64,000 nucleotides of DNA from JAXGMV01 sp040768445. GTDB taxonomy: Bacteria; Chloroflexota; Anaerolineae; Anaerolineales; Anaerolineaceae. This document shows positions 53,162 through 61,170 of the stretch, one piece after another. Made by a program: the position numbers and the translations under genes. The notes beneath the pieces are model-generated. The model was not told where the DNA came from and ran no database searches. It saw only the letters and a program-made list of their open reading frames with translations. Where the stretch lies: the NCBI GenBank assembly GCA_040768445.1, contig JAXGMV010000001.1, positions 2,790,001 to 2,854,000 of the forward strand. Direction: 5' to 3'. Every line of letters begins with the position of its first letter. The stretch's first letter is position 1.

Positions 53162-54216
53162 CATTGAAGCAAAAGGTCATGTTTGTGATGGCATTGGCAT
53201 TATCCCTGATACTGCCAGCCTGCATGGCCGATTCTGAGACTGCTTCAACAGAGGTGACGTCAGCACCTAATAACACAAGTGTTTCTGACACGCAAACAGC
53301 GCTCCAGGGATCTCCTGCAACTGTGGTTCCAACACCCATGGCGACGCTTTCTGCAACACCTACACCTGCATCACTGCCAGTTCAACCATTGAATCCCCCG
53401 GCTGTTGATGAGACCAAAGCTGTCTGCGATGATGACTGGTGCTTGTTCGACGATAAATTTATCCTGGCTTATCCAATTCAATCAACGCCGCAGCACAATA
53501 TTGACAGATCTTATACCTATGGTTCTACCCAAGGCCGCAACCGGGAAACCCATCACGGTGTGGAATTCCCCTTTGCCTACGGTACGCCAGTTCTGACCGC
53601 AGCTGATGGCAGGGTAATTATCGCTGGTAATGACACCAAAAAAGCAGTCGGCCTGTATCCTGGCTTTTACGGTAACCTGATCATCATCGAGCATCAGATA
53701 GGCGAGAATCAAAAGAGATATTTCTCTCTCTATGCGCATCTGTCAGAGGTTCTTGTTAAAGAAAATACCCTTGTTAAAGCCGGTGAGGTCATTGGGAAGG
53801 TGGGTGCGTCAGGTTCAGCCATTGGCAGTCACCTGCATTTCGAAATCAGGTCAGGACAAAACACCTATGACCACAGCGTCAACCCGGTCTTGTGGCTTAA
53901 ACCACTAATTGATCATACAATTAATCAACAAACAGGTACACTTGTGCTTCAAAACGCTTCAAATATTGACCTGCACACCCAGCAGGTAGTCATTGAACAG
54001 TTGGGTGATAATAACATTGTGAAAAATGTCTATTACGGTGAGACTTATGCGGCTGACATCGCACAGGATCCTTACTATAATGAGATCTTCGGACTTTCAG
54101 AGTTGCTGCCAGGCGAGTATCGTCTGAGTGTTAATTATCAAGGTGTTGTTTTGAAACAACTTTTCACAATTTTTCCAGGAAAATTAACACTGCTACCGCT
54201 CAAGGGTCCGCAGTAA
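53158..54216 (+). CDS. M23-family lipoprotein peptidase (LysM-less)
   Basis: A 352-residue lipoprotein with signal peptide (FVMALALSLILPACMAD, lipobox LPAC), a Thr/Pro linker, and an M23 peptidoglycan-hydrolase domain (about 140-245): THHGVEFPFAYGTPVLTAAD, YAHLSEV, and SHLHFEIRSG. The first metal-site motif reads HxGxE where HxGxD is usual. A C-terminal beta-rich domain follows. TTG 53158 overlaps the ftcD stop; ATG 53179 with AAAGG upstream is an alternative that also keeps the signal peptide. Role in wall turnover is inferred. Confidence 0.8.
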   Translation: MTLKQKVMFVMALALSLILPACMADSETASTEVTSAPNNTSVSDTQTALQGSPATVVPTPMATLSATPTPASLPVQPLNPPAVDETKAVCDDDWCLFDDKFILAYPIQSTPQHNIDRSYTYGSTQGRNRETHHGVEFPFAYGTPVLTAADGRVIIAGNDTKKAVGLYPGFYGNLIIIEHQIGENQKRYFSLYAHLSEVLVKENTLVKAGEVIGKVGASGSAIGSHLHFEIRSGQNTYDHSVNPVLWLKPLIDHTINQQTGTLVLQNASNIDLHTQQVVIEQLGDNNIVKNVYYGETYAADIAQDPYYNEIFGLSELLPGEYRLSVNYQGVVLKQLFTIFPGKLTLLPLKGPQ

Positions 54217-54248
54217 ATTATTACCATTACCTGCCAGGAGGAAAGACA

Positions 54249-54803
54249 ATGTCACTAAAACCAGATCATTGGATTATCAAACACGCAAAAGAAAACGGGA
54301 TGATAGAGCCATTTGCAGAGGCACAGGTTCGAGAAAATGTTATCTCTTATGGCGTGTCCTCATACGGATATGACATCCGTGTTGCAGACGAGTTCAAAAT
54401 ATTCACCAATGTCTATTCCGCAATTGTTGACCCAAAAAACTTCAACCCACAATCCATGATCGATTTTAAGGGTGATGTATGTATCATCCCGCCCAATTCT
54501 TTCGCACTTGCCCGCACAGTGGAGTATTTCCGCATTCCACGCGATGTGCTAACCCTTTGTGTAGGAAAAAGTACCTATGCCCGCTGCGGCATCATCGTCA
54601 ATGTAACCCCATTTGAGCCAGAATGGGAAGGGTTTGTCACACTTGAAATCTCCAATACCACACCCCTGCCGGCAAAAATTTATGCCAACGAAGGCATTGC
54701 GCAGGTACTGTTCTTCGGCGCTGAGTCAGAATGCCTGGTTTCGTATGCGGATCGTAAAGGAAAATATCAATACCAGGACAGGATCATACTGCCGAAATTG
54801 TAA
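54249..54803 (+). CDS. dcd: dCTP deaminase
   Basis: A 184-residue enzyme that deaminates dCTP to dUTP (possibly also hydrolysing it). SYGVSSYGYDIRVADEFKIF, FALARTVEYFRIPRDVLTLC, GKSTYARCGIIVNVTPFEPEWEGFVTLEISN and YANEGIAQVLFF are family blocks with the catalytic Glu in EPEWEGF. Ribosome site AGGAGGAAAG precedes ATG 54249. Confidence 0.93.
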   Translation: MSLKPDHWIIKHAKENGMIEPFAEAQVRENVISYGVSSYGYDIRVADEFKIFTNVYSAIVDPKNFNPQSMIDFKGDVCIIPPNSFALARTVEYFRIPRDVLTLCVGKSTYARCGIIVNVTPFEPEWEGFVTLEISNTTPLPAKIYANEGIAQVLFFGAESECLVSYADRKGKYQYQDRIILPKL

Positions 54804-54849
54804 TAACCTGCACTAATTTAGTTTATGTGTGCCTATATTGGATCAATAA

Positions 54850-55947
54850 ATGAATGACGAATTCCTTTATCAGCAAATAGCTGATTCATTGAGGCAGGAA
54901 ATTCAAAGTGGTAAATTAAAGCCAGGTGATCGGATCCTTTCTGTTCGGGAGATGACCCGCCAATGGAACTGCACACCCGGCACTGTTCAACGAGCTTACC
55001 AGGAATTAAGCCGCCAGGGCTTGGTCACCAGCAGGCCCGGACAGGGAACCAGGGTTTCAGAAAGCATCACTGCAGGCAAACATGGTGCTCTTGAGAAGGC
55101 AGCCTTGGTCAACCGTGTTGAAAAATCACTGTTAGAGTTCATCACCGCTGGCTATTCACCTGTTGATCTGGAATTTGCCTTTCAGACAGCTTTGGAACGT
55201 TGGAAAGCCATTGAACAACAGCCTGCCAGCATGTCCGATAATGCAATCATATTCTACGGCAGCCACGACCCGGCAGTTAACTGGTTGTCAAATCAGTTTT
55301 CGATAAAACACCCTGCATATTCTATCGTGACAAGTTATATTGGCAGCCTGGGCGGTCTGATCGCCCTGGCACAGGGAAAAGCCTTGCTCACAGGAAGCCA
55401 CCTTTGGGATCCTGATACTGGCGACTACAATATCCCATACCTGAGAAAGCTTATACCGGGTCAGACCGTGATGCGCCTGACACTGGCTGAACGAAAATTG
55501 GGTCTGGTACTTCCTGCAGGAAATCCCTTAAGCCTGCACACCCTGACAGACCTGCCAAAGCCCGGCATTGAAATGATCAATCGCCAGGCCGGCTCAGGCA
55601 CACGCGTTTGGTTAGATGAGCAGTTGAAACTGTTGAAAATCGATCACCAAAAGATTAATGGCTACCAACACGAATGCCTCACTCACAGTGAAGCTGCCAG
55701 GGCAGTAGCGCAGGGGCAGGCAAATGTTGCATTAGCCCTCGAAGCAGCTGCGATAGCCTTTAAACTGGATTTCATCCCGCTTACACTTGAAAGGTATGAC
55801 CTGTTCTTCACAGAGCGAAACAAAAACCACCCGGCTCTCAGATTGTTAGTTGAGATGCTTCAGATGCCGGAAACGAAGTCCGGCATTAATAGTTTTGGCG
55901 GTTATGCAACCAACCTGACAGGTGAAACAACAGCTATTGAACTTTAG
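54850..55947 (+). CDS. GntR-HTH regulator with periplasmic-binding-protein-like domain
   Basis: A 365-residue cytoplasmic regulator. Residues 1-70 are a GntR winged helix (YQQIADSLRQEIQSGKLKPG, GTVQRAYQELSRQGLVTSRP). Residues about 140 to 340 form a PBP_like domain (pfam12727-type) related to molybdate or tungstate binding proteins: SYIGSLGGLIALAQGKALL, INRQAGSGTRVWLDEQL, HSEAARAVAQGQANVAL. It lacks the aminotransferase-like or FadR domains of other GntR proteins. It probably senses a small anion and controls a transporter elsewhere; ligand is inference. Confidence 0.82.
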   Translation: MNDEFLYQQIADSLRQEIQSGKLKPGDRILSVREMTRQWNCTPGTVQRAYQELSRQGLVTSRPGQGTRVSESITAGKHGALEKAALVNRVEKSLLEFITAGYSPVDLEFAFQTALERWKAIEQQPASMSDNAIIFYGSHDPAVNWLSNQFSIKHPAYSIVTSYIGSLGGLIALAQGKALLTGSHLWDPDTGDYNIPYLRKLIPGQTVMRLTLAERKLGLVLPAGNPLSLHTLTDLPKPGIEMINRQAGSGTRVWLDEQLKLLKIDHQKINGYQHECLTHSEAARAVAQGQANVALALEAAAIAFKLDFIPLTLERYDLFFTERNKNHPALRLLVEMLQMPETKSGINSFGGYATNLTGETTAIEL

Positions 55948-55961
55948 CCTGATAATCGTGA

Positions 55962-56732
55962 TCACACATCGAGTGTGATGCCAATCGGGCAGTGATCTGA
56001 GCCCTCGTACTCAGGCAGGATAAACGCATCTTTGACCTTGTCTTCAAATTCCTGGTTGACGTAGAAGTAATCAATACGCCAGCCAATATTACGCTCCCTG
56101 GCACGTGTCTTCATATCCCACCAGCTGTATTGTTCTGGTTCCTGGTTGAACATGCGCAGTGTGTCAACATACCCTTCTGCTAAAAACTTATCTATCCACT
56201 CGCGTTCGATGGGTAAAAACCCCGATGTATTCTCATTTTCTTTTGGCCTTGCCAGGTCAATCTCGCGGTGGGCAGTATTGACATCTCCGCAAATCACGAC
56301 ATGCTTGCCGCCACTGCGCACCTTGTTGACGTACCCTAAGAACGCATCATAAAAGTCCATCTTGTACTGCAGTCGTTCTTTTGAGGCTTTCCCGTTGGGA
56401 TAATAAATATTAAATAACGTGAAAGCATCAAATTCATTGATCAAAATCCTGCCTTCAGTATCAAATTTATCAATGCCAAAACCATACTTTTCAGAAAGGC
56501 TTGCCAGCTTTGTAAAGGTTGCAACACCGCTGTAGCCCTTGCGTTCAGCAGAAGAGAAGTACTGCTGATAATCTCCAAAATCTTCCGCTAAATCTGCCGG
56601 CATTTGCTCTGGCTGCATCTTCGTTTCCTGCACACACAGGACATCAGGTGACTCTTTTAATATCTCTTGTATGGATCCTTTTTTATGCACAGCCCTCAAG
56701 CCGTTCACATTCCAGGACAGCAGTTTGATCAT
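55962..56732 (-). CDS. xth: Exodeoxyribonuclease III
   Basis: A 256-residue AP endonuclease / 3' exonuclease of base-excision repair. LLSWNVNGLRAVHKKG, VLCVQETKMQP, YPNGKASKERLQYKMDFYD, VICGDVNTAHREIDLARP, RIDYFYVN and SDHCPIGI are the family's metal and catalytic motifs. RBS GGAGGAAAAAC before ATG 56732. Transcribed divergently from the PIG-L gene. Confidence 0.94.
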   Translation of the reverse strand: MIKLLSWNVNGLRAVHKKGSIQEILKESPDVLCVQETKMQPEQMPADLAEDFGDYQQYFSSAERKGYSGVATFTKLASLSEKYGFGIDKFDTEGRILINEFDAFTLFNIYYPNGKASKERLQYKMDFYDAFLGYVNKVRSGGKHVVICGDVNTAHREIDLARPKENENTSGFLPIEREWIDKFLAEGYVDTLRMFNQEPEQYSWWDMKTRARERNIGWRIDYFYVNQEFEDKVKDAFILPEYEGSDHCPIGITLDV

Positions 56733-56867
56733 GTTTTTCCTCCAATATTAAATGACTGACATTTCGTTCTGACATTTCTAAAACCTAAACATTCAGGTCG
56801 AAACGTTATGGGTTAATTCTACTAATTTTTTATGGGAACAGTATAGCTTCTCCTCTTTTACAAACGC

Positions 56868-56883
56868 ATTGATTGAAATCAAT
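56868..56883. promoter_or_regulatory. Palindromic operator-like site over a -35 box
   Basis: ATTGATTGAAATCAAT at 56868-56883: 7-bp arms ATTGATT/AATCAAT around a 2-base centre. It covers the -35 hexamer of the PIG-L promoter, a position suited to repression. The regulator is unknown. Confidence 0.4.
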
Positions 56884-56897
56884 ATGTAGAATAAAAT
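56869..56897 (+). promoter_or_regulatory. Promoter of the PIG-L gene
   Basis: TTGATT (56869-56874), 17-bp spacer, TAAAAT (56892-56897), 28 bases before the ATG at 56926, which has GAGGAG upstream. Confidence 0.55.
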
Positions 56898-56925
56898 GGA
56901 GCGAGTTTAATAGAGGAGTCATCTA

Positions 56926-57675
56926 ATGGAAAATGAGCACTATATTCCGGGAAGTGCGATGGCAATCATGGCGCACCCGGATGATATTGAATACAGTTGC
57001 GCCGGCACGCTTTTCAAGTGGAAAAATGCTGGTGCACGCATCTCGTACGTTTTATGCACCAGCGGTGACGCAGGTATTAACCACTTGCAGGTAACCCGTC
57101 AACAGGCTGCAGAAATGCGGGAAGTTGAAGCGCTGCAGGCCGCGGCTGTTGCGGGCATCACTGATGTTACCTTTCTGAGAGAGCCTGATGGGTTGATGCA
57201 GCCAACGCTGGAACTGCGCAAGAAAATTGTCAGGGAGATCCGCCGGTTCAAACCTGAAGTGATTATCTGCGGCGACCCAACTGTATTATGGACCAGTCGA
57301 AATTACATCAACCATCCCGATCACCGGGCTGCAGCCACGGCAGCAGTTGACGCCATCTTTCCTGCAGCAGGTCAGCGCAACATGTTTGAAGAATTAGAGC
57401 TTGAAGGTATTCATCCTTTTAAGCCGCGCAAGGTATATGTGTCCAACTCTGACCATACAGAAACGTTTGTGAGCATTGACGATACCATTGATTTGAAAAT
57501 TCAAGCACTGCGGGAACATAAGAGCCAGATGATCAACCATGACCCCGAACCACATGTGCGGGAGTGGACAGCAAAACGGGCAGAAGGCAAAGGTATGACT
57601 TATGCAGAAGCCTTTAGAGTAATTACGCTTGTGTCCGATACCGACTGGGGGAAAATGGTAAGTATTAACGCGTAA
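56926..57675 (+). CDS. PIG-L/LmbE-family deacetylase
   Basis: A 249-residue zinc-dependent N-deacetylase. AHPDDIEYSCAGTL gives the HPDD zinc motif near residue 17, and NHPDHRAAATAAVDAIFP the second (HPDH). Members act on N-acetylglucosaminyl lipids, thiol precursors or antibiotics; the substrate here is unknown. RBS GAGGAG before the ATG; own promoter upstream. Confidence 0.88.
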   Translation: MENEHYIPGSAMAIMAHPDDIEYSCAGTLFKWKNAGARISYVLCTSGDAGINHLQVTRQQAAEMREVEALQAAAVAGITDVTFLREPDGLMQPTLELRKKIVREIRRFKPEVIICGDPTVLWTSRNYINHPDHRAAATAAVDAIFPAAGQRNMFEELELEGIHPFKPRKVYVSNSDHTETFVSIDDTIDLKIQALREHKSQMINHDPEPHVREWTAKRAEGKGMTYAEAFRVITLVSDTDWGKMVSINA

Positions 57676-57773
57676 CAATTTATCTTTGAATGCACATGTT
57701 ACAAAAAGAAATAATAGCCGATAGATTTCGTGAAGGTTTATTCGTCAGTATTTTTATATCGTATTGTTGTAAT

Positions 57774-60092
57774 TTATTTTGATATTTCAGTAGCTGCTGA
57801 GAAAGTCTGTTTCATATCCATGTCAACCTTCCATTTGTAATAAGTCGGTTGATAGATGAAAGTGGATTTTTCATTGAAATCCAACCATTTATGCACTGCT
57901 CGATTTGCCACGGGCATCATTACCGGTATGATTGGAAATTCACCTTGTGGACCAAAACTGGCTTCCTCAATCTGTGCATAAAGCACAGCCCGTTTATTGA
58001 TGTTTATTTCTTGCCTGGCTTCTTCAATTAAATCGTCAATCGGGCCGCAATCCTTTTTCAAAAATTCAAACCAACGACCAGAATTTTCGCAATAAATAAT
58101 ATTTCCCATCAAGTTGTGTATATCCGGAAAATCTGCAATCCAACCAATATACATTCCTGATGGGTTCATGTCCTCTTCTAATTCATAAAAACTATTAATC
58201 GTCCCCGGCTCGCAACCAAGAGCGTCTTCCCAACTGCTAAGGATTTCAACAGGAAATTCACTGGCTTTACTGATATAGAAGTTGACCTTGGGGAGCCCTT
58301 TACAATTTGGATAACCACCCAACGCCAGCTCTTCCCGGGCAAAATTATAATTTAAATCCAAACCGATTTCATCAAAAGACGGAGCGCCAATCATACCTGG
58401 CATTCCTAAGTGATTGGTTGGCAATCCATTTCCATCATACATACTTTCAATAAATAACTCCTTATCCAACGACGCAGCGAATGCTCTGCGAACATGCACA
58501 TTGTCAAAGGGTTTTTTTTGATAATTTATCGCGAAATACTTTACAGAAAAATAGTTTGATGAATGAAACCCATCAGGGTATTTGGTTTGATGGTTCGAAA
58601 CCATCTCATCAGGAACAGTCATGACATCAATCAATCCTTCGGTCCAAAGTTGATATGCATCCTCATAAGATTGACCAAGCAGGATATTGATTCTGCCAAC
58701 ATTACCTTCGCTATTTACGACTTCTGGAATTAACTCGTTGTAGGCTAGATGAATGCTTTCACCGAGTTTGAAATTGTCCACAACATAATATCCACTGGTT
58801 ACGATTGTGCCAGGGTTTTTCCATGCATCACCATATTTTTCAACAGTCCATTGAGGTACTGCAGCAATTGTGGGCAATGTGGTCATGGTTAAAAAATATG
58901 CTGCCGGCTCAGTAAGTTCAATCAATAGTTCAAAATCTGAAATAGCACTTACACCTATTTGTTCAAATAACTCCTCCGGAATATTATCAGGATCTTCATA
59001 GCTAAAAACATCCTGGCATCCTTTTATAAGCGGTGCAAATTGAGAAGCAAGTCCATAACCATCAATGCCGCACATTCGCTTAATAGCATAATCAAAATCT
59101 CTCGCGTTTACAAAACGGCCATTGCCATCCTCATCCAATACCTGAGAGGTCTCTCCCCCGAGTGTATGTTTCACCCATGGAATGTCCTGGCGAATAGTAA
59201 ATGTATAAAACTTCCCATCCGTACTAACACTCCAACTTTCAGCCGCTTCAGGAATGACGATTCCATTTGCTCTATCATAATTTGTCAAAGTAACGTAAAG
59301 ATTTTCAGATAAATCTGATATTGGTCCGCCAAAACTCAAGGGGTCTAGATCGAGATCGCTGCCATCATGGTTTAGGTCTAAAATACCTGTGTGTTCGACA
59401 AGACTAGAAACCAACACCTCATCCGTTGAAGGACTTGTTTCTCCTACAGTGGGGATTGTCGTAACAGTCGGTAGTGATATCTCAGTCGTTAGTAATACTT
59501 CAGTGAGAGTTATTCCTTCAGTTTTATTCGTATTTTCTGGCTTTAGCCATGTTGTCAATCCATACCAGACTGATGTAATCGCAAACACAGCAATCACAAG
59601 TCCCATAATTATTTTACTCGGCGTGTCCCTTGAAACTCCTGTCTTTCTGGAGATTTTTGTAGGTAAAACAATTTGCTGCTCTTCAAGAGTGGTTTCAAGA
59701 TTGATGGATACATTCATGACTAATGACTTAATATGAGACTCCCACGAGGGTTCATACGCATCCAACCAGTGCCGTGACGACAAATGAAGCCTCATTGCCC
59801 CATCTGGCTCTAAATTTTCAATCCGAAACGGAAGAATAACAGCCTGATTCGAAATAGCCAGATTTACCTCATCCAATACACGCTGTGATCTGTTGGAATA
59901 ATTGGAGAATATAATCAGGAAAACCCGGGACTTCTCAATAGCTCTGGATATAGCCCTCCCCCAGTCTTCACCAGGCTGTATATCTCGTGGTGCATACCAG
60001 CAGCGAATCCCATTTTGCTCCAAGGCAGCAATTACACTATCCGCAATTACTTTATCTTTACTGGAATAACTGACAAACACATCGTGTGACAT
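57774..60092 (-). CDS. TIR domain - transmembrane helix - OppA-like (SBP_bac_5) receptor protein
   Basis: A 772-residue protein, counted from the preferred ATG at 60092 (MSHDVFVSYSSKDK; AAGGA lies 8 bases upstream; an ATG at 60101 overlaps it). Residues 1 to about 120 form a TIR domain: FVSYSSKDKVIADSVIAAL, CWYAPRDIQPGEDWG, and RVLDEVNLA, in which Glu75 aligns with the catalytic Glu of NAD-cleaving TIRs. Residues 161-178 are one transmembrane helix, then a Thr-rich linker. Residues about 230-760 match family-5 peptide-binding proteins (SBP_bac_5): ESWSVSTDGKFYTFTIRQDI, DFDYAIKRM, NVHVRRAFAASLDKELFIES. So TIR is inside and a peptide-binding domain outside: a one-protein receptor. Opposite strand to the SpoIIE phosphatase. 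Confidence 0.88.
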   Translation of the reverse strand: MSHDVFVSYSSKDKVIADSVIAALEQNGIRCWYAPRDIQPGEDWGRAISRAIEKSRVFLIIFSNYSNRSQRVLDEVNLAISNQAVILPFRIENLEPDGAMRLHLSSRHWLDAYEPSWESHIKSLVMNVSINLETTLEEQQIVLPTKISRKTGVSRDTPSKIIMGLVIAVFAITSVWYGLTTWLKPENTNKTEGITLTEVLLTTEISLPTVTTIPTVGETSPSTDEVLVSSLVEHTGILDLNHDGSDLDLDPLSFGGPISDLSENLYVTLTNYDRANGIVIPEAAESWSVSTDGKFYTFTIRQDIPWVKHTLGGETSQVLDEDGNGRFVNARDFDYAIKRMCGIDGYGLASQFAPLIKGCQDVFSYEDPDNIPEELFEQIGVSAISDFELLIELTEPAAYFLTMTTLPTIAAVPQWTVEKYGDAWKNPGTIVTSGYYVVDNFKLGESIHLAYNELIPEVVNSEGNVGRINILLGQSYEDAYQLWTEGLIDVMTVPDEMVSNHQTKYPDGFHSSNYFSVKYFAINYQKKPFDNVHVRRAFAASLDKELFIESMYDGNGLPTNHLGMPGMIGAPSFDEIGLDLNYNFAREELALGGYPNCKGLPKVNFYISKASEFPVEILSSWEDALGCEPGTINSFYELEEDMNPSGMYIGWIADFPDIHNLMGNIIYCENSGRWFEFLKKDCGPIDDLIEEARQEININKRAVLYAQIEEASFGPQGEFPIIPVMMPVANRAVHKWLDFNEKSTFIYQPTYYKWKVDMDMKQTFSAATEISK

Positions 60093-60268
60093 CAGCACCA
60101 TCCTTAGTAGTTAATTAATAATTATACATAATCCAGACTAATAAGAAATACTGCAAAACGATGGTCTGGTCATATAGAATGGGTTATCGTGTGACCTAAC
60201 ATTTTAAATTCTGTGTTAGATCCCAAGATGTAACTTCTCAGTTGCTTGTCGTCCAAAAAGCCAGAAAA

Positions 60269-60296
60269 TTGTTTTTTATTAATTTTTAGATATAAT
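60269..60296 (+). promoter_or_regulatory. Promoter of the SpoIIE-type phosphatase gene, near-leaderless
   Basis: TTGTTT (60269-60274), 16-bp spacer, TATAAT (60291-60296). The ATG at 60304 is only 7 bases downstream of the -10 box and no Shine-Dalgarno site intervenes, so the mRNA is probably leaderless. Confidence 0.6.
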
Positions 60297-60303
60297 ACTT
60301 ATT

Positions 60304-61065
60304 ATGGAAAATAACCAATGGCAGTCAAAAGATACCAGCATTGAGATTCAAATCGCTGTATCGAAGAGCAATAAATATGACTCTGATGAAAGCGGCGATA
60401 CTCTTGAATTTATTGAGCGCCCAAATGGCGGCATCTCAGTCGTCCTCTCTGACGCGCTGACATCCGGTAAAAATGCAAAGCTGATTTCTTCCAGTGTTGT
60501 CCATAAGGTCATTAATTTCCTTGCTGAAGGCATCAAAGATGGTGTCTCAGCACGCGCAGTATCTGACTTCTTGTTTACTGAGCACAGCGGTAAAGTCTCT
60601 GCTTACCTGGATATTCTCTCTGTCGATCTGCAGTCTGAGACAATTGTACTTTCAAGGAATAATCCTACGCCGGTATTCATTGCCAGGAGCGGCAGAATAG
60701 AATGCATCGGCAGTGAAAATAACCCCATTGGTGTTAGCCGCAGCATTAAACCCTCTATCACTGAGATTCCATTGGAAAACAGCCTGACCATTGTGATCTA
60801 CACAGATGGCATTCTATCATCTGGAAAAAGTTACGGCATTGGCCTTGATGTCTGCACTTTGATCGAATCAATGATGGATGAGCAGGAACCAACCGCTCAA
60901 ACAATTGCCGACACGATCCTTGCCGAAGCCATCAGGCTCGACCAGGGGCATCCAAACGACGACATGAGCGTGGTCGTCTTGCGCGTGTTTGATCGAGAGA
61001 CTGATAACATTCGCCGTATGAACGTCAAACTGCCGATCAGACGATCAAATTACACAACGAGTTAA
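60304..61065 (+). CDS. SpoIIE/PP2C-type serine phosphatase
   Basis: A 253-residue stand-alone phosphatase domain of the SpoIIE/PPM family. SVVLSDALTSGKNAK (metal-binding Asp in place of the usual DGMGHG), LSRNNPTPVFIARSGRIECI, TIVIYTDGILSSGK and PNDDMSVVVLRVF hold the conserved acidic residues. Such proteins dephosphorylate anti-sigma-factor antagonists or related partners. No kinase or antagonist gene lies nearby. It is divergent from the TIR receptor gene (about 200 bases apart), so a joint signalling role is possible but unproven. Confidence 0.82.
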   Translation: MENNQWQSKDTSIEIQIAVSKSNKYDSDESGDTLEFIERPNGGISVVLSDALTSGKNAKLISSSVVHKVINFLAEGIKDGVSARAVSDFLFTEHSGKVSAYLDILSVDLQSETIVLSRNNPTPVFIARSGRIECIGSENNPIGVSRSIKPSITEIPLENSLTIVIYTDGILSSGKSYGIGLDVCTLIESMMDEQEPTAQTIADTILAEAIRLDQGHPNDDMSVVVLRVFDRETDNIRRMNVKLPIRRSNYTTS

Positions 61066-61126
61066 CCACCCTTCAGCACAATACCCTGTGCGAATAAAAT
61101 TTAAAAAGGTATAATTTATTTTCAGC

Positions 61127-61142
61127 GCCAGCTAACGCTGGC
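61127..61142 (+). other. Short hairpin in the secD leader
   Basis: GCCAGC (61127-61132) and GCTGGC (61137-61142), loop TAAC, followed by ATTTG, upstream of the secD ribosome site (GGAGG). Too short to call a terminator; the arms resemble the ACCAGC/GCTGGT hairpins in the tRNA-derived array. Confidence 0.35.
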
Positions 61143-61170
61143 ATTTGTTTGAATTGGAGGCATTATTAGA

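Noticed and set aside
57774..60092. Peptide ABC transporter binding protein
   Set aside because: The binding domain is C-terminal to a TIR domain and a membrane helix, without permease or ATPase genes nearby.
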